Assembly: GCF_019175285.1 (NCBI RefSeq) | Contig: NC_056527.1 | Coordinates: 122,355,520 to 122,419,519 of the forward strand | Direction: 5' to 3' | Origin: Sceloporus undulatus | Lineage: Eukaryota > Chordata > Lepidosauria > Squamata > Phrynosomatidae | DNA: 64,000 nt | The notes under the pieces: generated by a model | The model's database searches: none | What the model was told of the DNA's origin: nothing | Seen by the model: only the letters and a program-made list of their open reading frames with translations | Translations under genes and position numbers: made by a program | Shown: piece by piece, positions 33,817 to 44,110 of the stretch | Position numbering within the stretch: the first letter of the stretch is position 1 | How the letters are laid out: every line of letters starts with the position of its first letter

Positions 33817-36800
33817 GTGAGCCGGGAGCGGAAATAAGGGAATGGCCGGGCGAGGGGAGCTTCGGGGGAGTTCCCGCCTAAATTCCGAGGGAGGAAAAGG
33901 CTGCATCTAGACTGCAGAGATAACCCGGTTTGGCACCGCTTTCGTTGCCTTGGCTCAAGGCTATGGGATTCTGGGAGTTGGAGTTTGTTGTGGGGCCCAG
34001 AGCGGAGCACAGCAAACTCCAACTCCCAGAATTCCATAGCCTTGGGCCAAGACACATTTAAACAAATGACAGGACTGGCCCCATAGGGAGCCATTGCAGG
34101 GGACTTGTCCGTAGAGAATCATTGGGGAATGCCTGTCCATAGGGAAACACAGGGAGACACTATGGTTCTCTATGGTGAAATGTTTCCCTATGGACTACTG
34201 CTTCCCTATGTTTCCCTATGGGCAAGGATTCTCTAGTGATCCTCTATGGGAAAGTCTTCCCCAGTGTTTCCCTATGGTCAGCTATTTCCCTATGCTTCCC
34301 TATGGGCAAGTATAGTTTCCCTATGGGCAAGGATCCCTTTATGTTTTCCTAGGGGGAAGTATTCCCCAATGCTTCCCTATGGACAAGAAAGGGCTAAGGA
34401 GTCCCCTATGTTTCCCTATGGGCAACTGTTCCCCTATGTTTTAATGGGGTTTTTCAGGCTCTGTGACTGAAGAGTTTACTCCTGACGTTTCATCTTCAGA
34501 GACTGCCCTGTGTTTCCCTATGGACAACCATTCCCCCCTTGTTCTCTATGGGCAGCTATCCTCCAATGACAAAGGGCTGGACTGGATGGCCCTTGTGTCT
34601 CTTCCAACCCTTCTGTGGCTCCCTATGGGCACGTATTCTCTCATGGTCCTCTATGGGCAACGTACAGTTTCCCTGTGGTCAAGGGCTGTCATTTCTTTCA
34701 GTGCGTCCCACAGACAGACTTGCAGTAAGAGCAGGCAGCTTCTTTCCCTGTTGAAACCCGAGTCGCCTGTCACTGTCAGGCGAAGGGCCTTTGGCGCTTC
34801 CTTCTCCTGGGCTGTGTTTTGGGTTGCTCTCTGTGTGGTGCATCTAGGCCTGTGGCGCTGCTTCTCCTTCCAGGCGGAGATTTCCTAGCAACATTAAGGC
34901 AGGTACCTAAATGTCAAGCCAAGGCGGGTTTATTGCCATCCACGGATTTCTGCTTCAAGGGAAGGAATAAAAGGATAGTGCCACTCTCTTCTTCCAGACC
35001 TCAAGATGAACATGAGCCAACAGTGCGATTCTAGACGTCACTAGATGTCAATACATCGATAGATGGATAGTGTCTAGATTAGTGATCCCCAAACTCCAGT
35101 CCTCCAGGTATTTTGGACACCAGCGCCCAGAAGCTGTAGCCATCTTGACCAATAGTCTGCGGTTCTGGGAGCTGAAGTCCAAAACACCTGGAAGGTCATA
35201 GTTTGGGATTTAGAGGAAATCAGAGTACCTCTCTATTCTGCTTTGGTCAGGCTTCACCTGGAATAGTACTGCATCCATTTCTGGGCGCCACAGTTCAAGA
35301 AGGACGTTGAGAAGCTGAAAAGTGTCCAAAGGAGGGTGATTAAAATGGTGAAAGGTCTGGAAACCGTGCCTTATGAGGAGAGACTTAGGGAGCTCTGGGA
35401 ATGTTTTGCTTGGAAAAGAGAAGGTTAGGAGATGATATGATGGCCCTGTTTAAGTATTTGAAGGGCTGTCATGTTGAGGAGGGAGAAAGCTTGTTTTCTA
35501 CTGGTCCAGAGAACAGGATACAGAGCAATGGAAGAGAGGTTCCACCTAAACATTACTTCCATAAAAGCTGTTTGACAGCGGAAGACGCTGCCTTGGAGTG
35601 TGGTGGATTCTCCTCCTTTGGACGGCCATCATTCAGAGGAAGGGCTTGGATGGTGTCTTCCTAGATGGCAGAATGGGGTTGGACTGGATGACCTCTTGGG
35701 ATCCCTTCCAACTCTAGGATTATGTTACTCCCGGCAGCCCTGGAGCCCTTGCTGGAAGTGTCCCTTCCTTCCTTCCCTCACTCCCTTTGAGCAACAAGGC
35801 AGTGGGCGAGGGATGCTGGAGAGGCTGGTCAGCGGATGCACTGGGGAAAAGCTGTGTGCATGGACTTGGGAGTAAACTTAAAACAACTGGTTTGCCTGGA
35901 GCAGCTTCTAGGTAAATGATGTCTGTCATTCCTTAGTCTGGTTGACTTACTAGGAGGTCACTGTAGGAATAATATGGTTTGAGACCACTTTCACTGCCAT
36001 GGCACCATCTCACAGAACTCTGGGATTTGTACATTGGTGAGGCACCAGCCTGCTTTGGGAAGGCAAAAGGCCTTAAAGAACATATCTCAGCATTCCATAG
36101 GATGGGAGCCACAGTCCTTATTACATGCACCCTTATTAGCATGGCATAGTGGTTGGGCTAGGACTTTGGCAACCTGGGTTCAAATGTCATACAGCCATGG
36201 AAACCCACTGGCTGACCTTGGGCAAGTCACTTGCTCTCAGCCTCAGGGGAAGGCAATGGTGAACCATCTCTGAACAAATCTTGCCAAGGAAACCCTGTGA
36301 GAGGTTCGCCATCAGTTGGGAACAACTTGAAGGCACACAGTATGCACCACGTAGGACTCACTTTCAAGTAAAGCAGCAGAGGGTCTGGCTTCAGTAAGGT
36401 TGGGGTCCCTCCCCCCTTTACCTCTGACATTCACTCAAAGATGGGGCTGCTGCCTTCTGCCTGGCATCCTAAGCTGTCAGCCATCGTCTCAAACTAAAGA
36501 TCTCCACTCCTGGAAACACTCTTGGTCTTGACAGCTTTTGTGGCTGCAGCTCTGTTTTGTGACAAACCTGATTTTTCCAAACATTGATTCTCTTAATGCA
36601 TTCCTTGTTCGTCCTTCTTGAGGGAAGAGTTTCCAGTAGTTGAACTCATCTGGAGTTGGAACCTTGTTCCTGCTCCTGTCCTCAAATGACTTTGTTGTCC
36701 ATGTATTGAAATCAACTGCAACTAATTTCTTCAAAGATATTTATTTGTGGCCATAAAACAGCCAAGAAGGATACAAGGTATACTTTTAGACTTTTGTAGC

Positions 36801-39800
36801 TGGAGGTGAGGTAGGCCTTTTTCTACAAGTACATGAATATTGTAACAAACTTCCAACAGTAACTATCCCAATGAAGTGATGCTGAGAGGGTTTTCTGATT
36901 AGCGCTCCCATCTATCATTTGGAAATAGATTAAAATCTCATTTTATGGCTCTGCTTTAGGCTATACTCTGTTTATTGTGTAAGTTTGAAATTCCTTGGTT
37001 TCTGACTTGATTGAGTTCTAAGAACTGTGGCTTGCATGTGAAACATGGTTAAGGTCTTGCTTGAAGGTATGCCATGTAAGCGTAATGTCATGGTGAGTTT
37101 TTATGCATCTTGACTTGGTTTATAAATGCAATTCCTAGAGAGTCTTTCAGAGAACTGCAGAGGACTGTTTGGAATAAGCATTTTGTTCTGGCATATTTCA
37201 CTACTTCATGAAGAACTTAGGAAGTGGCAGATGCAGCCGAATGCAGTATTTCAGGTTCAAAAAGCAGTGAATCAGATTGGTACCTTGGATAGAGCTGATA
37301 GATATTGTTGTCTTTGGTATAATAGTCTAATGCCATATAATTTGGGAGATATTTTAGCTGAATAGTTCTTACAATATGGTTATCCCCGTTGTGGATCTTA
37401 TCTGGAAGAGCTGGTACAGAGGCGGGCAAATAGAGTAAAGATAACGTTGGCACTACAGACAGGCTATACTGTATCTGTAAAGTATTTTTGGTGTGTAAGT
37501 CTTGCTAATATTTACTGCATTGTCCAGTTGATGAAAGTTTGACATAGATGCCTCACAGGAGCAAAGCAAGAAGCTCTCGAATTTCCCCAGTTGCTTGGCT
37601 TAGCTGCATTGCCTTAATAGGGAAACGGTTGTTTCCTATTGTTGATGATGTGCCTCATCTACAGCCAGTTTTCTTTACCCTCTTAGATTTCTCTTTCCAG
37701 AAACTTAAACAAACCTCTGGAAAGTTTGTAGTTGGGCTAGATGTAGGACAGTTAAGGCTTGACTTATGTCAGGTGACAAGATTTGGTATGAAAAGGTGTA
37801 GATGAATTGCAAGAAGGATAGAGTTGTACATAATGAGGCTGTGAACTGATGGAGGAAAGGCTTCAGGCAAACAACCCTAAAACTGCACTCCTCAGCATAA
37901 GTCCCTCCCTGAATTCACTGAAATGCACTTCAAGTTCACCTCCTGGAAGAGTCTTAGAACAGATTTCTTCCTGAGGGCCAGGGTTTTTATAGCTGTGGTA
38001 ACACTTCTGGGTGAAAACCTTGGCCAGGCTTTCCTCCCCATCAGAGCTCAAGGGCCCTCTGCATAGAAAGGCAGCCTTGGCAGTCATCCATGCTGTCTGT
38101 CCAGCTCTTAACTCACTCCAGGGAGAGCCAGCATGGCACAGCTGACCTTCCAACTCAGGACTTCTCTTTTCAGCTGTAGCTGATGCTAGGGTTAAGTGGC
38201 AAGTTGAATATCTGAGCATAACTGGACAGGACTCATCATTGAGACAAGCTTTTATAACCATTTGACACTTTAAAATTCCGGACATAAATAATTAAATCAT
38301 TACTTTTCAGGTGTTAAAACTCCCTTGATTCAAGTTGCAGAATCAAGTCTTTGAGCCAGCCTTGGGATTTTTTTTTGGGGGGGGGCACTTTTAGGCTTAT
38401 AGAATCTAGTTCATTTTATTCCAGACCCCCCCCCCAAAGAAAGGTCTGCCAGCTAGACCCAGGTGCAAGAGGGTGGCTTAAGAAGCCAGACATAGAAATG
38501 CAAAACAAAGTGCCTCTTAACACAAGCTCCGCTCAGAAGCCTGTTCCCAGAACAAGAGCATGAACACAAATCCACTCATGCTCTCCCCCCCCCCCACAGC
38601 TTTCTTGTATTTCAGCAGTCTAGTTTGTCATAGAAAAAGGGCATTTTCTTGCTATTGTTAAGCCATTGGGAATTGGACATTCTGGTACCTTAAGTAAATC
38701 ACCTATCGATCTCAATCTCCTTCCTACTCACCCTTGTGTTGGGACATCTAGTAGTAAATAAACTGTCATATGCATCCAGTAAACTTTACTTTTTTGAACT
38801 ATAACAATATAGATGAAGCGTATGCACTTATGTTAGTTGAACACAGAACAAGACCCATGGAATTTGTTTTCTCAGTGGGAAAGCTTTTAAATGTCTACAC
38901 CGCAGTTATCCTGGTTTTAAAGGAATGGTGCTCTTCTATTATTAAAAGAGTCAGGAGTCTTTAAATCTTATTAATTCATCTCAGCATCAGCTTTTGTGGG
39001 CTGCGCTTCTTTAGATCAAGCCTCTGAATGTAGACAGTTGTGTCAACTGGGGGGAGGACACTAAGTGAGTTAATGATGTGACAAGTACCGTCTTAATGGT
39101 GGTTATAAAGAGTACTTAAAGGGATCAATGAGTGTGATAGGTTTTGCATGCAGGCAGAGATAAGCAGGGAAAGTCTTAGTCTTGCAAGTGCTGCAGAAAC
39201 AAGCCAAACCTTGTTAGAAAGCAGAAGACGGAGCTCTCCTAGAGAAGACTGGTTGTGCACATAGGGCTGCAGTGGAGACAAGCATATCCATATGTGTCAC
39301 TTGCTAGAAAGCCATTATCTCTGTACAGAACTATGTTGGTTGGTGCTTGCAGTGTAGCCCAATTCAGCTGTCTCCCTTTCTAGCCTCCTCTTAAAATCCC
39401 TTTCTTCCACAACAGCCACCTTAACTCTGGAAACCAGGGTTTGATTCCCAGCTCAGCCATAAAAACCTTGGGCAAGTCACAGACTCTCAGCCTCAGAGGA
39501 TGGCAATGGCAAAGACCCACTGGAGAGACTTTCCAAGAAAACCCTATGATAAGGTTCTGGCCTTAGGATTGCCATAAGTCAAAGATGATTTGGAGACATC
39601 AACACAGAAATAGCATGTTACCACATGGTGAAATATATGTTTCCTAAGAAGCATTTTCCAGGAAGCCTGAGCCTCTATCTTTAAGAAATGATACCACAAA
39701 ACTATAATGCAGCTGCAATGCCAAGGCAGTGGGCAAGACCCCCGGTCCCTTCATGTTTACATGCCACCCCTATCCCTATCCAAAGCCTGCAAGGAAGTGC

Positions 39801-42800
39801 TTATAAAGCATGCAAATATTCCTACCACGCCTCTGTTGATTTTGAAGAGCTTGTTGTAGCAGATGTAGGATACTGGGCTGAAGCCATACTGAAATCAGTA
39901 TTATTTTGGTGGATGCAGGACTATTCTACCTTTCCAAGAAATGGTTACTGGAGGTTGTAGTCTTGAATCATGTGGCAACTTGACTGCTTCTGAAATCCTG
40001 GGACACAAAAATCTGGCCTGTCATAATTAAAATGATAACAATCTCTAGGGAAAGACCTCTATTGCTGCCAAAGATATCTGTGCCACGTTGGCATCTCCTG
40101 TATCAATAGATGAAGGATAGTTCCTGGTGCTGAAGAGCCATCATACAAATAGGTCTACAAATCTTGATTCTATGATTGATCTGAGTTTCTTTTAGTACTA
40201 TTTCAGTAGTACTGAGGTTCTAAAACTGATCATGTTTATAGTTAGCATTATTCTGCGCTGAAACTCTTCTGTCTGTAATAGTGCTTTCAAAAGTGGAGAA
40301 AGGACAGGGTTACTGTCCAGTCCTTCTCTGGGAGAACTTTTACGCTGGTTTAGGCAACTATGCGTTAGTTACAATAATAGTGTTTGTATTTTCAGCATTG
40401 TAGCTAGGTGAGATCTATAGGATCAGGTTGTCCCTCATACATGGCAGCAGACCTGAGCATGCTATATGGGCCCCATGTGACACAGGAAGTATATAACTTT
40501 GTCCAGGCAAATGCACTTGGAATGAAAGCTATTCTTGGGTTTGCTCTTCAGGTCATATGATGTCATCTCACTAACGCTACAGTTTTGCCTTAGGATGGAG
40601 ACGCCCAGATTATTTACATCTGTATGGACAATTTAAATGGTTAGCTTTATTTGCTTTAGAACCGGGGGGGGGGGGTTCATAAATGCTCTAACACTCAGGT
40701 GGGGTCTGTAGAAACTTGGTAGAGTCTTGCGGTGACATTTGGTGCCTTTTTATTGGGAGGAGGAGATGTGATACTACTGAATCCTAGCCCTGTAGCAATT
40801 ATTATTTTTTTAAATGGCGACAAAATAACAGTTTTGAATTTGTTGTTCCTCCTGCAAGCTGATCTGTTAAGCAGTAGATCCAACTCATCTCTTGTTTTGT
40901 CATTTAGGCTGGAGGCAAAGCTGGCAAGGACAGTGGAAAGGCCAAGGCAAAGGCAGTGTCCCGCTCACAAAGAGCTGGACTCCAGGTAGGTTTAATTTCT
41001 TCTTTCAGATAAGTCTGTTTGTTTGTCTTTCATATCCCACTATTCTCCTGGCACTATCTCCCTCTTAAATTTGGGGATTTGGTTTCTTCTATTCTTTGCA
41101 TGCAACATTGTTTCATCTTTAATTAACACTATGGTGGTTTGTCTTCTCTTGTTCTTAAGTCTGTTCTTCAGTTGAACACTCAATAGGGTCTCATCTTAAG
41201 CTGCTTTATTTAAAACTTTATTATCATTCTTAACCTGTTAAGACCTTAAGTGTCTTCTTTCCCTCTTTCTTGAATCACCCAGAGCTCTTCTTGTGCTATA
41301 AAAAGGGCCCCTCTTCATATATTGATTTGCTTGGCTCCATGGAGCTAGGCAGTCTTTAAGTCAGCCTTCTACAAACTGGTGCCCTCCAAGTTTCTTTTGG
41401 GCAGGTGTCCGGTTCATAATCCATCTTTCACTAACAGACCAGTCAGAGTAGCACACAAGAACAAAAACATTTCAAACTTAAAATCAGAAGCTGTAGCAAA
41501 AACTAACCAAGATGCATTAGAGTTATAAAACTGGTCAGAAACCAGCTGTCCTCTATGCCCTGGGATGCTTTGGTGCGGTTGGAGGGAATCTTCACTTGGT
41601 GCCAAAAAACTTCAGGATTGGTTCTCGTATTTTTCTTGGGTGGGTAGTCCCTGTCCAATGTGCTATAATATAAGGTGCGTAGAAAATATAAATGAATTTC
41701 ATGTTTAGACTTGGGTCCCATCTCCATTATGTATATACACTATTCCACATTTCCAAAAGCTCCAAAGTCCCAAACACCTCTGGTCCCAAGCATTTTGGAC
41801 AAGGGAGGCTGTAGTACCATATACTTTATGAAACACGGTAAGCTGTTTTCTAGAGCACTTGAAAGATTTTTCTATTAATGAGTGGTTCTATGGCGGTCAG
41901 TGTTGTTTTTCTAGTATGGGCAGTAGGTCTGGCCCCAGGGAGCTATGGGCTATAAAAGTCTATTGAAAACACATTATCCTCACCTTCTTTCCGCTTCCAG
42001 TTTGATACATTACAGTACAAAGACTTTGTATGACTCGGCACTTGGTTGACCTGTACTGTTAAAACTCACTCAGATCCTGACAGTAGCACTAACAGAGATG
42101 TCAGTATTACATACCGCTTCTCCCTCTGGAAACAGTTCACTGATAGAGACGGTCATCCTTTGCAAAGCAGTCTTTCATAGTTGGCTCAGATCATGCATGC
42201 TGAACAGGTCCTTCTACTTGCAGTTCCCAGTGGGTCGTATTCATAGACACTTGAAGACTCGCACCACAAGCCATGGACGGGTTGGGGCTACAGCTGCCGT
42301 GTACAGTGCTGCAATTCTCGAATACCTTACTGCTGAGGTAGGTTTTGCAAAGCATTATTGTCAGATAATCTTGGGCCTTGATGAGGTTTTTTTTTTTCTC
42401 TGTGTAGAGTAGCATAACCTCGCTATTCCTGCTTTCTTTAAAAGCTGTCAATTACTTGTTTGGATCAAATAATACTGCATGAACTTTAATAGCTAACATA
42501 TTTTCTGGATGGTATTTCCTCTCCAGCTCGGAGGGATGTGTGTGTGTGTGTATTTATTACATGCAGAAACAAGTTTGTCGTTTTATGACAAGTTCATTGC
42601 CCATGTAAGTTACAGCAGTGATATTACACATATAACATTGTGAAGAAGTAGTTGTAGGGGGAATGTTTTCCCTGACCTAAATGTATGAGCATAGAGTTTG
42701 CAGAAATCAAGGAAGGGTGATGTGAAATGCATGGGTAATTATTTAATAAGGACTGAAACTTTCCCAACAGGTTTTGGAATTGGCAGGTAATGCCTCCAAG

Positions 42801-43727
42801 GATCTCAAAGTAAAACGTATCACTCCTCGTCATTTGCAGCTTGCTATTCGTGGTGATGAGGAATTGGATTCCCTTATTAAAGCTACCATTGCTGGTGGAG
42901 GTATGTAGTGTCTGTGCTCCTGAGGTGGCTAGATTGGGATAACAGCTGCAACTGTAAAGGTTATTGAACATATTTATTAACATAGGTTTTTATTTAACTT
43001 ATCTAGAAAGAGCTCTGATAATAGCGAGCTATGAGCCTTTGTCATTGCTGCAGTTCTTGCTAAATTGGGTGTTTCATCTTTTGAAATATGCTAATTTATT
43101 AAGCAGCTGCTTGCTTCCAAATGGTGCTGATCTTGACAGAAGTATGGTGCAAATATCACAAAAGTGTTTTTTTCTACTCTCTAAATTTTTTCAAAGATAT
43201 TTCATCCTTCGTTAACATCTTTCATCTTGAAAAGTAATTTTCTTATTAGGGCTCCAGAACTAGATTGAAAGGGAAACCTCCAGGGAATATCAGATGCTGT
43301 AGGCTGGATTCAGAGGAAGGCAATGGCAAACCACCTCTGAATAGTTCTTGCCCAAGAAAACCCTATGAAATCCATGCTATATAAGTCAACAGATGACTTG
43401 AAGGCATATACATTACATTACCAGAATTAAAAGTGTCACTTCAGATATGTCCCAGTAATTGTCAGCTCTTTCTTGGTGCCATGAGGGAAATCTAAGCTGA
43501 GAGGAAATCCAGATTTTTCCCCCTCAAAGGAGACTAGTCATAAGGGGAGTGAATACTGCTGCAAAGCGCTGCATAGCTCCACAGCCGAGTGAATACTGAT
43601 GCAGATGGCTTGTGAATATTAAACTGCAATTTTGCCTACGTTCTAATCTATTGTTCTCTTTTCAGGTGTAATTCCTCACATCCACAAGTCTCTGATTGGA
43701 AAGAAGGGACAGCAGAAAACTGCATAG
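33814..43727 (+). CDS. H2AZ2: Histone H2A.V (H2A.Z.2), gene span of five coding exons
   Basis: H2A.Z.2 replaces H2A in nucleosomes near promoters and is loaded by SRCAP/p400 remodellers. Coding exons are 33814-33816 (ATG only), 40908-40985, 42224-42337, 42771-42900 and 43666-43727. Every junction has GT/AG and the phases join into 128 residues plus stop, the family length. Residues 1-27 are the basic [20 protein letters not shown] tail. The histone fold follows with [11 protein letters not shown], then the acidic-patch region [16 protein letters not shown] and the C-terminal [20 protein letters not shown]2AZ1 differs from H2AZ2 at few residues; the tail [11 protein letters not shown] and ending GKKGQQKTA favour H2AZ2, and neighbouring PURB agrees with the human 7p13 locus. 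Intron 1 (33817-40907) is about 7 kb and holds most of the repeats. Confidence 0.97.
33900..34062. mobile_element. palindromic MITE, 'AACCCGG' subtype, in H2AZ2 intron 1
   Basis: Left GACTGCAGAGATAACCCGGT; inner arms GCTATGGGATTCTGGGAGTT and ACTCCCAGAATTCCATAGCC. The right outer arm is missing. It begins only 84 bp after the exon 1 donor and is closest to the copy beside PURB at 27449. Confidence 0.75.
34077..34690 (+). repeat. TTCCCTATGG minisatellite in H2AZ2 intron 1
   Basis: Many diverged units of about 20-30 bp built on TTCCCTATGGGCAAGTATTC. It is interrupted by an unclassified repeat (34442-34510) and a short CR1 end (about 34566-34612). Frames through it give a repeated [10 protein letters not shown] peptide, a repeat artefact. 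Confidence 0.75.
34566..34612 (+). mobile_element. CR1 3' end scrap
   Basis: AAAGGGCTGGACTGGATGGC and CTTGTGTCTCTTCCAACCC match the terminal CR1 segment. Confidence 0.55.
35056..35725 (+). mobile_element. CR1 LINE 3' end, split by a MITE
   Basis: The left scrap ATAGTGTCTAGAT (to about 35079) and the rest from AGGAAATCAGAGTACC (about 35212) match the continuous CR1 wording at 9915 and 50940. The body includes TCTATTCTGCTTTGGTCAGG, GGTCTGGAAACC, GATGATATGATGGCCCTG and GGGGTTGGACTGGATGACC. It lies in H2AZ2 intron 1. Confidence 0.65.
35080..35211. mobile_element. hAT-like foldback MITE inside CR1
   Basis: The left arm AGTGATCCCCAAACTCCAGT, CCAGGTATTTTGGAC pairs with the right arm GTCCAAAACACCTGG and CATAGTTTGGGAT. 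The same family is seen split at 52803-52830 and 53238-53275. Confidence 0.6.
35960..36110. mobile_element. palindromic MITE, eroded copy
   Basis: Left TGTAGGAATAATATGGTTTG and GAGACCACTTTCACTGCC match the family; the right arm survives only as CAGCATTCCATAGG. Confidence 0.5.
36133..36345 (+). mobile_element. tRNA-derived SINE, full length
   Basis: A box GGCATAGTGGTTGGG, B box GGGTTCAAAT, then GGAAACCCACTGGCTGACCT, TTGGGCAAGTCACTTGCTCT, TTGCCAAGGAAACCCTGTGA and AACAACTTGAAGGCACACAG. The MIR/L2-like GGGCAAGTCAC core is clear. Confidence 0.75.
39420..39606 (+). mobile_element. tRNA-derived SINE
   Basis: GGGTTTGATTCCCAGCTCAG, CTTGGGCAAGTCACAGACTC, AGGATGGCAATGGCAAAG and ATTGCCATAAGTCAAAG. The 5' head is truncated. 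It lies in H2AZ2 intron 1. Confidence 0.65.
40908..40985 (+). CDS. H2AZ2: H2AZ2 exon 2
   Basis: Acceptor TTTAG before GCTGGAGGC, donor CAG|GTAGG. It encodes 26 residues, [20 protein letters not shown] then QRAGLQ: the basic N-terminal tail. Confidence 0.97.
41642..41812. mobile_element. Tigger/MER2-like right half
   Basis: TGAATTTCATGTTTAGACTT, GGGTCCCATCTCCATTATG, CCAAACACCTCTGGTCCCAA and GGACAAGGGAGGCTGTAGTA match the right side of the element at 14835. It lies in H2AZ2 intron 2. Confidence 0.55.
42224..42337 (+). CDS. H2AZ2: H2AZ2 exon 3
   Basis: Acceptor CTTGCAG, donor GAG|GTAGGT. The 38 residues [20 protein letters not shown] through LEYLTAE form helix alpha-1 to mid alpha-2 of the histone fold. 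Confidence 0.97.
42533..42552 (+). repeat. (TG)n microsatellite
   Basis: Short TG run in H2AZ2 intron 3. Confidence 0.8.
42771..42900 (+). CDS. H2AZ2: H2AZ2 exon 4
   Basis: Acceptor CCCAACAG, donor GGAG|GTATGT, leaving one base for a split glycine codon. It encodes [20 protein letters not shown] through TIAGG, including the DEELD acidic-patch segment. Confidence 0.97.
43277..43415 (+). mobile_element. 5S-headed SINE, truncated head
   Basis: GGGAATATCAGATGCTGTAG plus GCT equals the 3' end of 5S rRNA (GGTGCTGTAGGC). It is joined to CAGAGGAAGGCAATGGCAAA, CCACCTCTGAATAG and GCCCAAGAAAACCCTATGAA, the shared SINE tail. It lies in H2AZ2 intron 4. Confidence 0.6.
43666..43727 (+). CDS. H2AZ2: H2AZ2 exon 5 (stop)
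   Basis: Acceptor TTTTCAG. It completes the split glycine and encodes [19 protein letters not shown] followed by TAG at 43725-43727. Confidence 0.97.
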
Positions 43728-44110
43728 AGAGGAATTTAAAGCAGCCCTCTTCCTCCCTGTCATTGTACTGTAACTGGGACAGAAGAAAAATGGGGATATG
43801 TGGAATTTTTTAAAAACATAGTTAAATGGAAGAGTATAGACAATTGACTGTAGACTTAAAACATTTGTATGTTCTTTAGATTCAAAGTTTGACACAAAAA
43901 AAAGTACCTTGTTATGTGGCAGCAATTTGTGTGTTGATTGGCTAGGTTTCTCCCATGTGTTTTATACAAAAATGGAACTGATAAAACCATTTTTTACAAA
44001 ACTTGTTTTTGTGTGTCATTCTGGTGTTAAAAAGTCAGTGAAGTAAAAAGGCCGATGCCTTAAAATCCTATTAATATTTTTAAAATAAACTTGATAGATT
44101 TAGACTTTAA
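43728..44110 (+). other. H2AZ2: H2AZ2 3'UTR with poly(A) signal
   Basis: Follows the stop codon and ends about 20 bp after AATAAA at 44084-44089. The extent is inferred from that signal only. As a replication-independent variant, H2AZ2 is expected to be polyadenylated; no histone stem-loop was seen. Confidence 0.6.

Noticed and set aside
34246-34470. Frame with repeated [10 protein letters not shown] peptides
   Set aside because: It is a translation of the TTCCCTATGG minisatellite in an intron, not a protein.
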